Source of the DNA: Sipunculus nudus
Lineage: Eukaryota > Annelida > Sipuncula > Golfingiida > Sipunculidae
Length of the DNA: 64,000 nucleotides
NCBI GenBank assembly: GCA_026874595.1
Contig: CM049317.1
Location: 25,198,401-25,262,400 of the forward strand
Direction of reading: 5' to 3'
Shown: positions 49,546 through 61,500 of the stretch, in pieces
Layout: each line of letters opens with the position of its first letter
Numbering within the stretch: position 1 is the stretch's first letter
Translations under genes and position numbers: made by a program
The notes under the pieces: generated by a model
Told to the model about the DNA's origin: nothing
Seen by the model: the letters and a program-made list of their open reading frames with translations, nothing else
Database searches by the model: none

Positions 49546-50019
49546 AGACATCTTCAGAAATTTCCTTTTATTTATCAGCAATGTTGAGAATTTCCACTTT
49601 CACAAAATTTCAGATAGAAATACTGTATCTGATTCATGCATACTGTAGTTGGTTTCTGTAGTTAAATTTTCATGATTTTCCTGTTGTCCTAATTCACTGT
49701 TTTGCATGAGTTCAATTTTCTTATATTGTGGATGGCTTGTTTTTAATCCTGTTCAAACACATTTTAATATATATTTATTGAGCCAACTCATCTGCCATAT
49801 GGCTGGTGTATATGTGTGTATATTCTTATAAAATTTAGTGTTGTTCAGTTAAACAGTGAGTAACCAGGTTAGATCATATTTTCTATAGGAAAAGTTGAAG
49901 AAGATTAATAGATGGTAGGAGCAAGAAACAACTTGTAGTTAAGCACGTCCAGGTATTGACTGGCCTACTAATCAAGTTAATTGATGGCTAATTTATACAA
50001 GACATCATAGGATGAGCAT
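49546..50019. other. Non-coding, nothing recognised
   Basis: AT-rich; nothing recognised. Confidence 0.5.
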
Positions 50020-50330
50020 TCTCTCCTTGCAGTGACTATCTAATTGTGTCAATAACAAGCATGTAATATTACCTGTTACTACAGTGAAATTAACAACACT
50101 TTGTCGGGTGTGAGAGCCGTGTGATTATACCTGCAGGAGGTATCGTTTGAGCTCGTTATGATACCTGGGTTCCTGTAGCGATACCTTTGAAGTCAGCTTG
50201 ACTCACCATATCCAGCTGGTTAGTTCATTACCTAAGCGGATTAATGATGATGCACCTTTCATTATCTCGTTAATAAAATTGTCTTTATGTCAGGTGGATG
50301 ATTACCTTGACCTGACCTATCATATGCTAG
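50020..50330. other. High-complexity non-coding island (candidate regulatory DNA)
   Basis: Contains AGGTATCG (50138-50145) mirrored by CGATACCT (50179-50186), with another GATACCT at 50160-50166. Then come CGGATTAATGATGATGC (bicoid/Otx-like GGATTA) and CGTTAATAAAATTG. The 67-codon minus-strand frame nearby has no features. Regulatory function is inference. Confidence 0.3.
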
Positions 50331-51204
50331 AAACCAATTAAAGTAATTGTTATCTCTTTGAAGTTTTTGAGTCATACACATAGCAGTACTTATGTCATGC
50401 AGTAACTTTTTACTCCAACCTACTAAAGGTATCAAAGTGTCAGTTGTTCTACTTTTATTTTGCAAACTTGCCCAGCCAGGACAAGTTGTTTTTGTTCTGG
50501 ATTTTCAAGTATCATCCTCTCTTGTTTAAGAGGATGTGTGTTAACTTTTATTTGTTATGTATATCAAGTGATTTTTATTGAGAACATGTTTTCTAATGAA
50601 GAACTTGGATAAGTTGTTAATTCTGTGAATTTTATTAATTTTGTAAAATTAGTTTTTTTATGATACTTTACAAAGTACAGTGTTTTGCATGAAATAGAAT
50701 GTATTTAATTGTAACCACATGCACAAGAACAAACTTGAAGAAACAATATGTAAATAATTAATGGGAGAAGTGCAAAAAGGAACCTCCTCTATGATGCAAA
50801 ACAACTATTTAAGTCAGGGATAATTTTATTAGAAAACTAATTGATTGATGTATCACTGACAAAGTTCCCTTAATATAACTTTATATGGAAACATTGACAG
50901 ATGCAAAATGGCTGATATGATTATGAATTAATGGTTCTGACTGAACAGTGGTAAGATTCAGCATCAACTTTTATTTCTTTTTATGTCCATGAAGCCAGAT
51001 CAGTGTTAAAGGTGCCCAATTACCTACCTTTTGAAAAAGGATTTATGTGATTTCTGGCTTCCTGTTATAACGTTAGTATATATTAATGATCTAAGGGTAG
51101 TTTTGGTTGTGAAAAGTTCTAATAAGGCATGGACTTATTAGAAGGATGTGTTAACTTATATCAACAACATGTTTGTAAACACAGCAAAGTTGACAAACAG
51201 GAAA
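50331..51204. other. Non-coding, nothing recognised
   Basis: AT-rich; no exon with conserved TIMELESS sequence could be read here. Confidence 0.45.
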
Positions 51205-51330
51205 AACGTGTAATCTAAGGTGGTAGGTTGCATATATCCAGAGGTCGAAAAGGTCACATGTTGCAAAATGCCATTTGCAAAGCTCTGACCTGTCACACTT
51301 GCTGCCAGATACCCTTATTGAATTGGTTTT
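51205..51330 (+). repeat. Second copy of the 34.4-kb repeat
   Basis: AAGGTGGTAGGTTGCATAT, TGCCATTTGCAAAGC and GCCAGATACCCTTATT follow the same order as at 34365-34460. Confidence 0.65.
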
Positions 51331-51379
51331 GATTATTTGATTATTAAACACTGATAAAAACAAAACTAGCGGCCTGTGT

Positions 51380-51475
51380 GGGTGAGGGGAAAAAATGGCA
51401 CATGTAAAAATGGCACAGTAAAGATGGCACAGGTAATAATGGAACAAATGTAAACTAGGAAAAAGTGGCACACTA
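51380..51475 (+). repeat. AATGGCACA-type short tandem repeat
   Basis: AAAATGGCACA(T/G)GTA or a variant occurs about five times at 15-25 bp spacing. Confidence 0.6.
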
Positions 51476-51477
51476 AA

Positions 51478-51480
<3 letters not shown>

Positions 51481-51521
<41 letters not shown>
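51481..51521 (+). repeat. (TA)n microsatellite
   Basis: About 41 bp of uninterrupted alternating TA. Confidence 0.95.
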
Positions 51522-51523
<2 letters not shown>

Positions 51524-52312
51524 CACCCCATATATGTAATATTTATCTATGATTATCATGTAATTTATGTTCAAAGAGCTTTCAGGAAAGATATTTAGTT
51601 ATTAGTATAATAATAATAATCTGAAAATGTTAAAGAAGTCAGAATCTCATTTACATGATTGTGAACAGATGTGGAATTTGCAATCTCAATATGTGCAAAC
51701 ATTGTTTGTAAATGACTCATTCATAGGAGAATTTGATTGAGTTTTGTGTACATTCTAGAGGAGTTTTGTGTTGAAGTAGATTAAGTGTTTAATCTGAGGT
51801 GTTTCTTCTGAGGTTTTCTACATTTCATAATCTTTGTACAAATCTGTTAATAAAACATATGGAATTCTTCAGGGTTTGCTATTTTTGTTCAATGTGTGAC
51901 TGTGTGTTATCATAAGAACAAAATCAACTCACATATGGATGGGAAGGTACTCACCTGATTAAACTATGCTTAATTAACCAGTTACAATACAAATGCACCA
52001 CCATAGTGAACAGTTAGTTCCTTCAAGTGAAAATCATGTCTCTAGATTTAATTTATATATTTCATATACATTTCAGGGGCACCACCAGCATGGTTTTGGG
52101 ATGGAATTAAGCATTTCCTATTTATTTATGCATTGAATACAAATAAATGAAAGCTCCAAGGGATTACCTTTAGTTTATAAAGGTCAGATAGATGATAGGG
52201 CCCCTTTAATATCACTGAAGTTGTTTACACATGAATTCCATGAAAAAATTCATATTTGACACACAATTCTGACCCCACAGTGTGTATATAATTTGTATGT
52301 ATTTGTTATCAG
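51522..52312. other. Presumed intron upstream of the first TIMELESS exon seen
   Basis: AT-rich, no exon recognised. It ends with the acceptor TTGTTATCAG. Confidence 0.5.
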
Positions 52313-52369
52313 GTCCGGCTGCTGCAGCATCCCAACCAGAGGAGGAACAAGAGGATGAAGATGATGAAG
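52313..52369 (+). CDS. TIMELESS: TIMELESS exon A: acidic linker
   Basis: Acceptor TTGTTATCAG and donor GTAAGT. It is entered and left in phase 1 and is 57 nt long. It encodes PAAAASQPEEEQEDEDDE, matching in position and character the poly-Glu linker that precedes the conserved FANxN segment in human TIMELESS. It is low-complexity, so its assignment rests on the splice sites, the frame and the fit to exon B. Confidence 0.8.
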
Positions 52370-55300
52370 GTAAGTTACAAAATATGAAAAGATGGATTTA
52401 CCTTTACTTAAAAGTAGTCCCTGCTCCCCTCCACAAACCAAACTGCCCTCATTGTTCATCCATATGTTTCTGTGTCTGAAAATGTTGTTACATGTTTATG
52501 TTTAAAGATACTTTCTTTACACCTCATGTGGTTGACAGGTCAATTAAAATGCTACTTTTCCTTAATGATGGTCTGAATTGTTAATAACATATTTAAAAAA
52601 AAAATAGATAAGATAGATACAAAAAGACCAACAAGTTTTCTGAAAACAAGTTTTTTCAGAAAACTGAACAATTTATGATTTTTAGATGATACTTAATTCA
52701 TAAAAACTGCAGCAATTCCTCAAAAAGTGTAAATTGTTTTATTTATGTATGAAAAAATGGATGTAGTTATTAAATGTGACATTTTAATGTATTCTTATTT
52801 GTATGGATATATCTTGGCAAGCTGTCTTATCCTGTCAATAATCAAGCCAGTGAATGTAAAATTAATCAAGGTCCATTACATATAAGAAATTAGTTGCTGT
52901 GGAACAAGATTTAATTTTGCAGTTTCCCTGTAGGTGGCAGCACTGGCTGAAGCGGTGGTATTAATGCATAATTTATGTTATCTGAATAGAAAATTATAGG
53001 TAAAGTGTCTTTTGAATTTTTTCCACAGCAATTTTGGCTTTTTACTGTACCCTGAAATATGACTTGTTTAAAATTTTTATTATTATTATTATCATTATTA
53101 TTATACAGCTTTATAGGTTGTATTATATGGTATGCATCGCAGCTGTCCATTAGATGGATTTTCACAAAACTCATTTTCACTATTCACCAATAGATTATTT
53201 CCCCTGTGTTGGATTCCCTGCTTTGATGGACTTTCATAAAAACTCACTTTAAATATTTACCAAGAGTTTCTAACCTGAATTCAACTCTTGGCAAATTTGG
53301 CGCATATTAAACGAGGTCAGACATCACAAGGCGTACAAGATACAATGTAATATTATTAGCTCATTTTACAACTTTTACAAACAGTTGAACAGGAAGAGAT
53401 GGCTGGAGTTGTTGATGTGGGGGAAGTTGAATTTAGCTTCAAAGACTTCGTTCGCAAGTGAGTATTTCATAAAATATTTATCAGCTGTGTGACCTTTCAG
53501 CTAACACAGTCTTACATAGCTGTAGGGTCCACAGAGCTTGGAGAATGGCAAATATTCATAAATAAAGTTTATTTAGAGATACAAACAGAAAGTGTACCTT
53601 GAAGCACAGAAAGAATGTTCCATTTAACAGGGATGCTGGTACACTTAATGTTTTTTTTTACAGATGCATAAGGAAAATGTCAAAGACCCACAAAAAAGTT
53701 TATTTAGCAACACAGACGGAATGTTTTTGAGATACACATAGAAAGTTAATTTAGAGATACAGATTGAGAATTTAAGAGCCATGCACATGCAAAATGTTTA
53801 TGCAGAGACAGATGGAAGGTTTTCAAGATACAGAAAGTTTATTTAGATTATTCAGATGGAAAATATTTAGAGATATGGGTGAAAAGTGTTTTTAGAGACA
53901 TGAATGCAAAGTGTTTTTAGAGATATGGGTGGAAAGTGTTTTTAGACATATAAGTGGAAAGTGTTTTTAGACATATGGGTGGAAAGTGTATTTATAATCT
54001 AGAAACATAAGCAGAAACAAGACCTAAATAGTTAAGACTTCAGCGATTCAAGTCATGACAAAAATATGTTGTTTTTGCAGATTTGCCAATCCGAACATGC
54101 TGCGGCCGTATGTGGTGCTGCTTGGTGATTACCATAAGAACTCAATCTACACCAACCACTGTGCCATCAAGATGCTGCACAGAGTGGCATACGATTGTGG
54201 GGTTGTTGGATTGCTATTCCAAGCCAGTCTCTTCCGTGTTTTCCAGAGAGTACTCAATGACCCCGGAAATAAGGCTCAGGCATACAAAGTATGATGGACT
54301 TTGTCATATATTCCACCCTACCCCTGGTATTTTATGTTTCCAGCAAGCTTAGGTTTTACATGGAAATAAATACATAGTTTACTGGTTAAAATTTATTGGT
54401 TCAAGATATATATTGTTAATGACAAGTACAACCAGAACTTACTGTTACACAGTTGAAGGAGCCAGTACAGAAACCATCATATCAAATGTATGAGCTAGAC
54501 CAGAAGACTTCACATGATAATAATTTAAAATGTCTGAAGTCTGTTGCATTTGATTTGGACAAAATGGCAGTATTTTACTGGAAAAAGTAAATGTTTTCAG
54601 TACCTTTATTTCACTGTAGATCTGGTTTTCCTTTAACTACTTGCTTCTAGGAGCTGAGTACTTTTGCCATCCATATCATGAGAAAGTTCTTTGAGGTGAC
54701 AGTAAACAATCCCAAAGTGTTTGTGGAGCTGTTCTTCTGGAAATCTACCAGAGATGCTTTTGAAATATGTGAGGGATACGGCACTTACAAAGAAAGGTAA
54801 ATGACATTCATCTTTGTATTGAGCTTAACATCTTGCCAGAGGCAGTTGACTTTAGTGGCAGGAATCAGATGTAAAATCATATTCAGTGATTGGAAGATAG
54901 AAAACGTCCAATGATTGATTATTAATCAGTTATTTTATGTCACATCCATGCTATGGTGAAGTATTCTGTTAGAATTATATCTAAAATACTGAAAGAGTCT
55001 AACTTGTACATCACGCTGAAAGGTTAAGGTAATGACAGGGTTGTTGACACTTATTTGTTCCTTTGTTGCACAATGTTAAGTTTTAATGCTGTTCCCTGTT
55101 TTGTGCCCTGTCTTTCTTTCATATCTCTGACAGTAAAAGAATATTTAAATGGGATCATATGACTTCATCAGATGTACATACCCAATCATTTGAGATCAAA
55201 TTTCTAGGCCCAAATAAGAATCTTACCTAATTTAAACTCAAATTTTCCATTTTCAATGAGCATAAACTAAATCTGATAAGCACATATTACACTGTGTAAT

Positions 55301-55535
55301 ACATGAAAATCTTCACAATGGTGAATCTGGAATAAATGTTCACTGCAATATCTGATTCAAGATGATAGGAGTAGTTTAGGATTCTGATCTAGGCTGGCCC
55401 AGTTTAAAATCAGTCCAGACCAGATTTCAATCCTGAAGCCCTCAAAACAGAATTGTAATCTTGACCGGCCCATATCAAAATTTTAATCTGGGCAGGCCCA
55501 GTTTTAAACTGGACCAGATTCTAATCTGGGCCTCG

Positions 55536-55585
<50 letters not shown>

Positions 55586-58500
55586 TATTATATTCACACT
55601 TTACAGTCAGAGTAAGACCAAACAGCTGTGGACTGAGGAGGAGGAGATGGAGCTGATGAGGTTGTGTGAGCAGTACAGAGATAGCATGCCATCTGGTGAG
55701 AGAAACAGAAACTAAAACTGTTTTGTGTTGTGTGTGTTTATTTTCTGTGATTAAAAGAGGTTATGTTTTTTTTTTCAAACATATACACATTTAGGTTTCA
55801 TCTCAGGTTTCAGTGTATAATTTACCATATAATATAATACTTCATCCACTTGTCTAAAGGCCTGTCATATAGACCTGCTACTATTATTATTACCTTTTGT
55901 ATATTATGCGCTGACAACAATTTCTAAATCAGCTGAAATCACCTAAACATGATATCTTTAATTGCAACATTCCCCTGCTTTGCCCTGTTTTTAGAAATAT
56001 ATTCCTTGATGTAATTGCCAGATTTATATGTGTTTTAAGTGTCTTTCTGGGGAAATGATCTTTAATTTCAGATAATGCTTCTATAAACTTGTTGTCCTAG
56101 CTTTGTATAATGTATTATCCCTGGTTTCAGTATGCCTTACATAGACTTGTTCTCTGTCTCCAGGTATGGACATGGCAGATTACATCACCACAAACCTGAT
56201 TGACCAGACAAAGACAAGGAGACAAGTCATCAAGAAACTCAAACTGATGGAAATAATGGACGTTCATGAGCTTAACCCAAACAAGTAAGCTGGAACATTG
56301 AAAAGTATAGTTAATTGTGTAAAGTCAGGGTTACATTTTGGTCGATTCTGAGAAATTGAATCATGGATTTCAGTGAAATGTAAAATATTGGACTTCATCT
56401 TTTCAGGCAATAGGGGATACATGGTAGGCCATACCCTATGTAACTTTTGTTAACAGTCTGGTGTGTATATATTTAACTGCCCCTTAGTAGGACACAAGTA
56501 ATAAAAGGTTGTAGGGTAGTCAGCATTAATTATCTTTATTTGCCCTGCAGGAAGTCACGGCCTGCAAAGGAGTGGGCAGAAGAAGAAGAAGAACAGCTGC
56601 GCGCCCTAGTGGAGGAATTCAAAGATTCTCAAGGTACTGACTGCTTCTCTTCTCATATTAAGAAACAATTCCATATTACTGAGATCTTTAGTGCTCACTC
56701 CTGATTACCACGCAGTTTATACTTATAACGTGTTCATCATATGTTTTCAGTGGAGTGTGACACAAAATGTCATGTACACCCTGGTGTAGAAGGGAATACA
56801 TATGTCAGATTGCTGGTATAGTGGACAGTATATGTGCCCACTAAGACAGCAGCTATAATGAGAAATCCCTGTACAGGCAGTGAAATGTGTAAAGTCACCT
56901 ACTCTTTGGTATTGTCTGTTTTATGGATACCGTATGGTTGCTTATTGTCCTAATTTGGATCTCTCAAAAAAACTTGATTTGATGTCTTCATATATCTCAC
57001 CCTGTAAGGCTTATAGCTCTGTGGACCAACAGGTTTTAGATTAGAATTTTTTTTTCCTGAATAGATGTTTCCTCTGTCATTTAGACCCCGTTGGTAACAT
57101 CATGCTCTCCCTGACTGTGAAACGACCAAAGAATCGAGTTATTGAGAAAATCCTGGAGCTTGGTCTCGTGGAGGATAAGAAACAGCTGTACAAGAAGCGG
57201 AGCCGTAAATCTGGTGGTCGCAAGAAAAAGGGGGTAGAGGAGGAAATGGACTTCCTGGATGACAGGGAGGATGGAGAGGATGGTAAGAGGATTATCACTA
57301 GATATTACAGTGATGTTGGCAGAGTCTCTAGTATCCATATTATAATTGATGGTGGCCCATCTCATACTTTGTCACACAGCTCCTATAGGGCCACACCAAA
57401 GATATATGCATGTTTAATCTTGAATTGGGGGAATAATGCCAAGTGTATGTTTAATGGGTTATTTTCCCATCAGTCCTGAGAAATTTAACATTATTTTTAG
57501 AAGGGGCTATCACAGCACTATCTATAAAAAAAACTTTGACTGTGTATCCAATGAGTGAACTTGCAGCACCATCTGTCACATTTGTAATAGAACTAAAACT
57601 GGTCTTCAAGTGCAAAAAATGACTTGTTTATATTAAGCTAGTTATTTTAAAGCTTTTTCTCATGTGTTTGAATTAATGTACACTTTGTTGATATCAACAT
57701 CATTTTCTTTACATTCAGTTTGCATTAATGTTCACTTAATTAATGTCTTCCCTGCATTATTTAAACATTTAATTTGCTCTCATAAGTACATTTGCATGTA
57801 TAATCTATTTATATCTTGCCCAGATTATTTTAAGATTTATAATGCAATCTTATGAACTTGTCAAGGTTTTAAATGTTTGTAGTGGTTTAAAATATACATA
57901 CACAAATATGAAATAAACAAACTGATTTAATCTTGTGTGATTTATTGGATAGCTCATAGGTTGTATCTCGATTCTGAGTTCAGATAAATGAGACTCAGAG
58001 GTAAATCTTCTGATTTTAAGTTCAGATAATTCAGACTCAATGGTACTTCTCTCAGTTTCTATTTCTGTCTTTTTTTTCCACAGACACACATACACAAATG
58101 TATTATGGCCAAGTCATTCATTGATATCAAGATTGTATTGGAGTGAATCAGTGGCAACTTAAACCATAATCCCCAACCCAAAAGAACAGAGGCCTATCAC
58201 ATGACATGCACTTTCTCTTAGCATATGCATAATAGACTTGCTGACTCTTTTGACACTAAAAAGTGAACTGTTACTACAGTATAAGCAAAGCAGCTTGATT
58301 ATTGGGTGTAAAGCTGTGTATATACTCTGATTTTAATCAGATTTAAAGTGGCAGAAGGAATCAACCATTGGTTCAAACGTTATATCTGGTTGCAGTATTT
58401 TTCTTCTGAGTATTAAAAAACATCATGAAATGATTTGGTAAAAAAAAATTTCTTTGTAGAGCTTCCAGTGGAGGAATCTTCAGAGGAGGCGCCCTCTAGT

Positions 58501-61500
58501 AGTGATGATGAGAAAGACGAGTCCAGTGAAGATGAGGAGAGTGAGGCTCCCAGGTTCATCATCAAAATAAAAAAATCAGCTAAAGCTCTGAGAGAAGAAG
58601 GTAATACATCAACCACACTGTGAAAGTTATGTAATGCTCCTCACTCAGCTGTTTAACACTGCAGTCTTCCCAGTAGGGCTGAAAGGAGTACTCGAGTCTG
58701 GGTAATACTTACCGAGTACTCGAGTACTCGTGTATGTACCTGCATATCTGAATATTACTGCAAATTTACTGGCAGTCTTGGCCTATTTTTTCATTATCGA
58801 AGAAATAATCATACTGTACAGTTTATTTCGAAGAGACTTACATTTATGAGTTATATGCTTTCGAATGGAGTTTTCGACTGTTTAATTTTAGTATTTATAT
58901 CTATTCATTTGTTTGGGTAAAGTAAAGCCGTCATGAAGTCAAATTTTTAGTATTTTTGCAACGGTAAACAGATGTCCGTTTAACTTTACAGCATTGCCAT
59001 AGTAACAGGTACTCGAGTCCAAAATTTTGTACCCGTTTCAGCCCTACTTCCCAGGTCTCCTCTTGTGTAACCACTGCTTTGTACAGCAAGATTTTCTTGG
59101 TTTGAACACCAGGGTTCACACAGAATTGTAATCAGATCAACTAGAGCCTGGTATTGCATTGTACATCAAGCCCAAATTTTAAACATGCAAAATCTGCTCT
59201 TGTTGGTCTGATAACACATACAGGTACAGGACCAAGGATTAGACCAACAAGAGTGGGTGTCCTGGTGTAATCAGATAAAAAGGTATGTTAATTCATGTAG
59301 GAGGGGCAAATGATAATTTATCCATCCAGGGACATTACCATTAAAATTAGTTATGAGTACCTTTTCTGCACATGGTTGGTATCATAAGAATGTTAACAAA
59401 ATATTAAAAGATTGGTGCAGTTACTTTGATTCCTGTGAATAATCTAAAAATAAGGAAAAGTTTTGTTTCCAAATCAAGATACACACTGACTTGTTTGATA
59501 TGACTTGTTAGACTATGTCTCCTCTTGTGTAACCGCTGCTGTGTACAGCAAGATTTGTCAGTTGATCATAATCATCGGAGAAGAACAGCAGAAAAGTCAG
59601 GAAATTTGTTTGGCAGATTTTAATGGAAAATGGCCTGTCTGTTATATTGTGTCTTATGTTTGGACATTGTGAGATTTGTTATGGCATCTTTTTAATGTGG
59701 AAATCCCTGAAATGTGATGAAAGAATCATCTTGGAAATTTCAAAATTCATGTACCAGAATTCTTGCAAAAATCAGGGAATTTTATATTTATGAAATGTTT
59801 GAAACTCTGCATTAGACTCAATACTGAAGTGTTATTTTGAAGTTGATTTTCTATTTGTGAGCATTTTAAATTGGCGATATTTGCCAAAAGGTTATTTTTA
59901 GGAAAATAATAATAACATTGAGAAAAACATACATTTTTCTGTACTCTCCCTGAAAAATCATATTTGTTTTTGAAGCCTGTAGCATCAGAACTTAAAAAGT
60001 AAAAGATGAATATTATAAAAATATCATGTCTGTTATGTTACCATAAAGCCACAGATCAATCTTATAAATAATATCAAATCTTTCAAATAATCTGCCAATG
60101 ATGAACAAGAATTTTCACTCCCTTGGTTTCTCTGTTGTCCCTGTTGTATTGTTAAGCTTTCCTTTATCATATTAAACAAGTCGTATGTTGATGGATGTGT
60201 ACTGTAATGAAGCTGCTGGTGTTAAAAAGTGTAAAAGTGGATATTGTTACGAAGGCAAATTGTTTAGGGGGGAAATCCTGGGCTGATCTGGGAGTCGAAC
60301 CCAGGTCTGTGGCGCACAAGTCCGGCGAACCAAACTCTTCGCTAGCAAAGCAAGCTTCACTAGCGAGACAGTTCGGTCCGCTTTTATGTGCACCCCGTAT
60401 GAAAATATTATGAAAATTTAACCCTCCTGGTTATTAAGTGCATACAGTTTCAATGCTATGTGTATTCTAAGCTCTTACTAATCATCAGTTTACGGTATTG
60501 TTTCAGGGCTGTCTGATCAAATCAAGTGGCTTCAGAGGCTGCTGAGGAGAACAGCTGATGACAAGGATGAAGAAGATGAAGGTGGGTGATGATATTCCAG
60601 GCTACCACAAGGTGGTGCTGCGGGCTTATGATCTAGTTGGTTTACGGTACCTCATGTAGAACATGATGCAATGCATATGGCACATGTAACATTGGAATTA
60701 AAGCATTTAGATAGTAGATGGTCTTGTTATTGTTAACGGTGTTCACAGAACACAGCGGGTGCAGACACAGAACACCTGAAGGTCTCACAAAACCTCAAAA
60801 AATATAAAAGAGAACCTAAATGCTGTTAAAATCAATTTGTGTAGTTTATTTAAGTATAGGAAATTCACATGATCATTTAAAGTAGACTTGGATGTCGATA
60901 GCATCTCTAAGGTGAATTCCTCTCAATACAAGCATGAACTTCTCCACATTTGTCAGGTTCCATTGTTTATAAGAATTTAATCTCAGATTTGATCTATTTT
61001 AATAACAAAGGGATAAGTTTTTCATTCTTTTGTTGATATCTTATTTCAAGAATGACAGTGAGTGATCTGAAATCAGTAAACATTTTGGAATATAAAATAA
61101 TGCCAGTTATGTTGAAGTTGTCGGTGTCTGCCATATTAGGAATTTCTTCCTAAAATAGTCTTAATTGTCACAGAAAATCAAATGAAATATAAGATTCTTA
61201 TTTTTTACCAGGGGTGGGGGGGGGGGGGATTTTTTCCCATTCAAAAACTTTATGGGACAGTGCATTCAAAACTGAGAGTTCTCCACCTCCAACTCTTCCT
61301 CAAGTGCAAATTACTCACTTCTCCTGTTTCAGCTTCCAACTTTTTGACCTCTTCCTCTTTATACATGATTCCCTGTTGTTTGATTTGACCCAAACATTGA
61401 AATGTTAATATGAATTTATATTTTCAAGTTATTTTCACATTTATTTTTCAACAAATATATCACCATTCTGTCATAGAAACCTGGCAGTGTGGCCATTCTA

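Noticed and set aside
57102-57479. 125-codon frame continuing past exon H
   Set aside because: Only up to 57282 is exon; beyond the GTAAGA donor the peptide loses all similarity to TIMELESS.
60240-60400. Functional tRNA gene on the minus strand
   Set aside because: Only the T-arm is credible; the acceptor, D-arm and anticodon arm cannot be formed.
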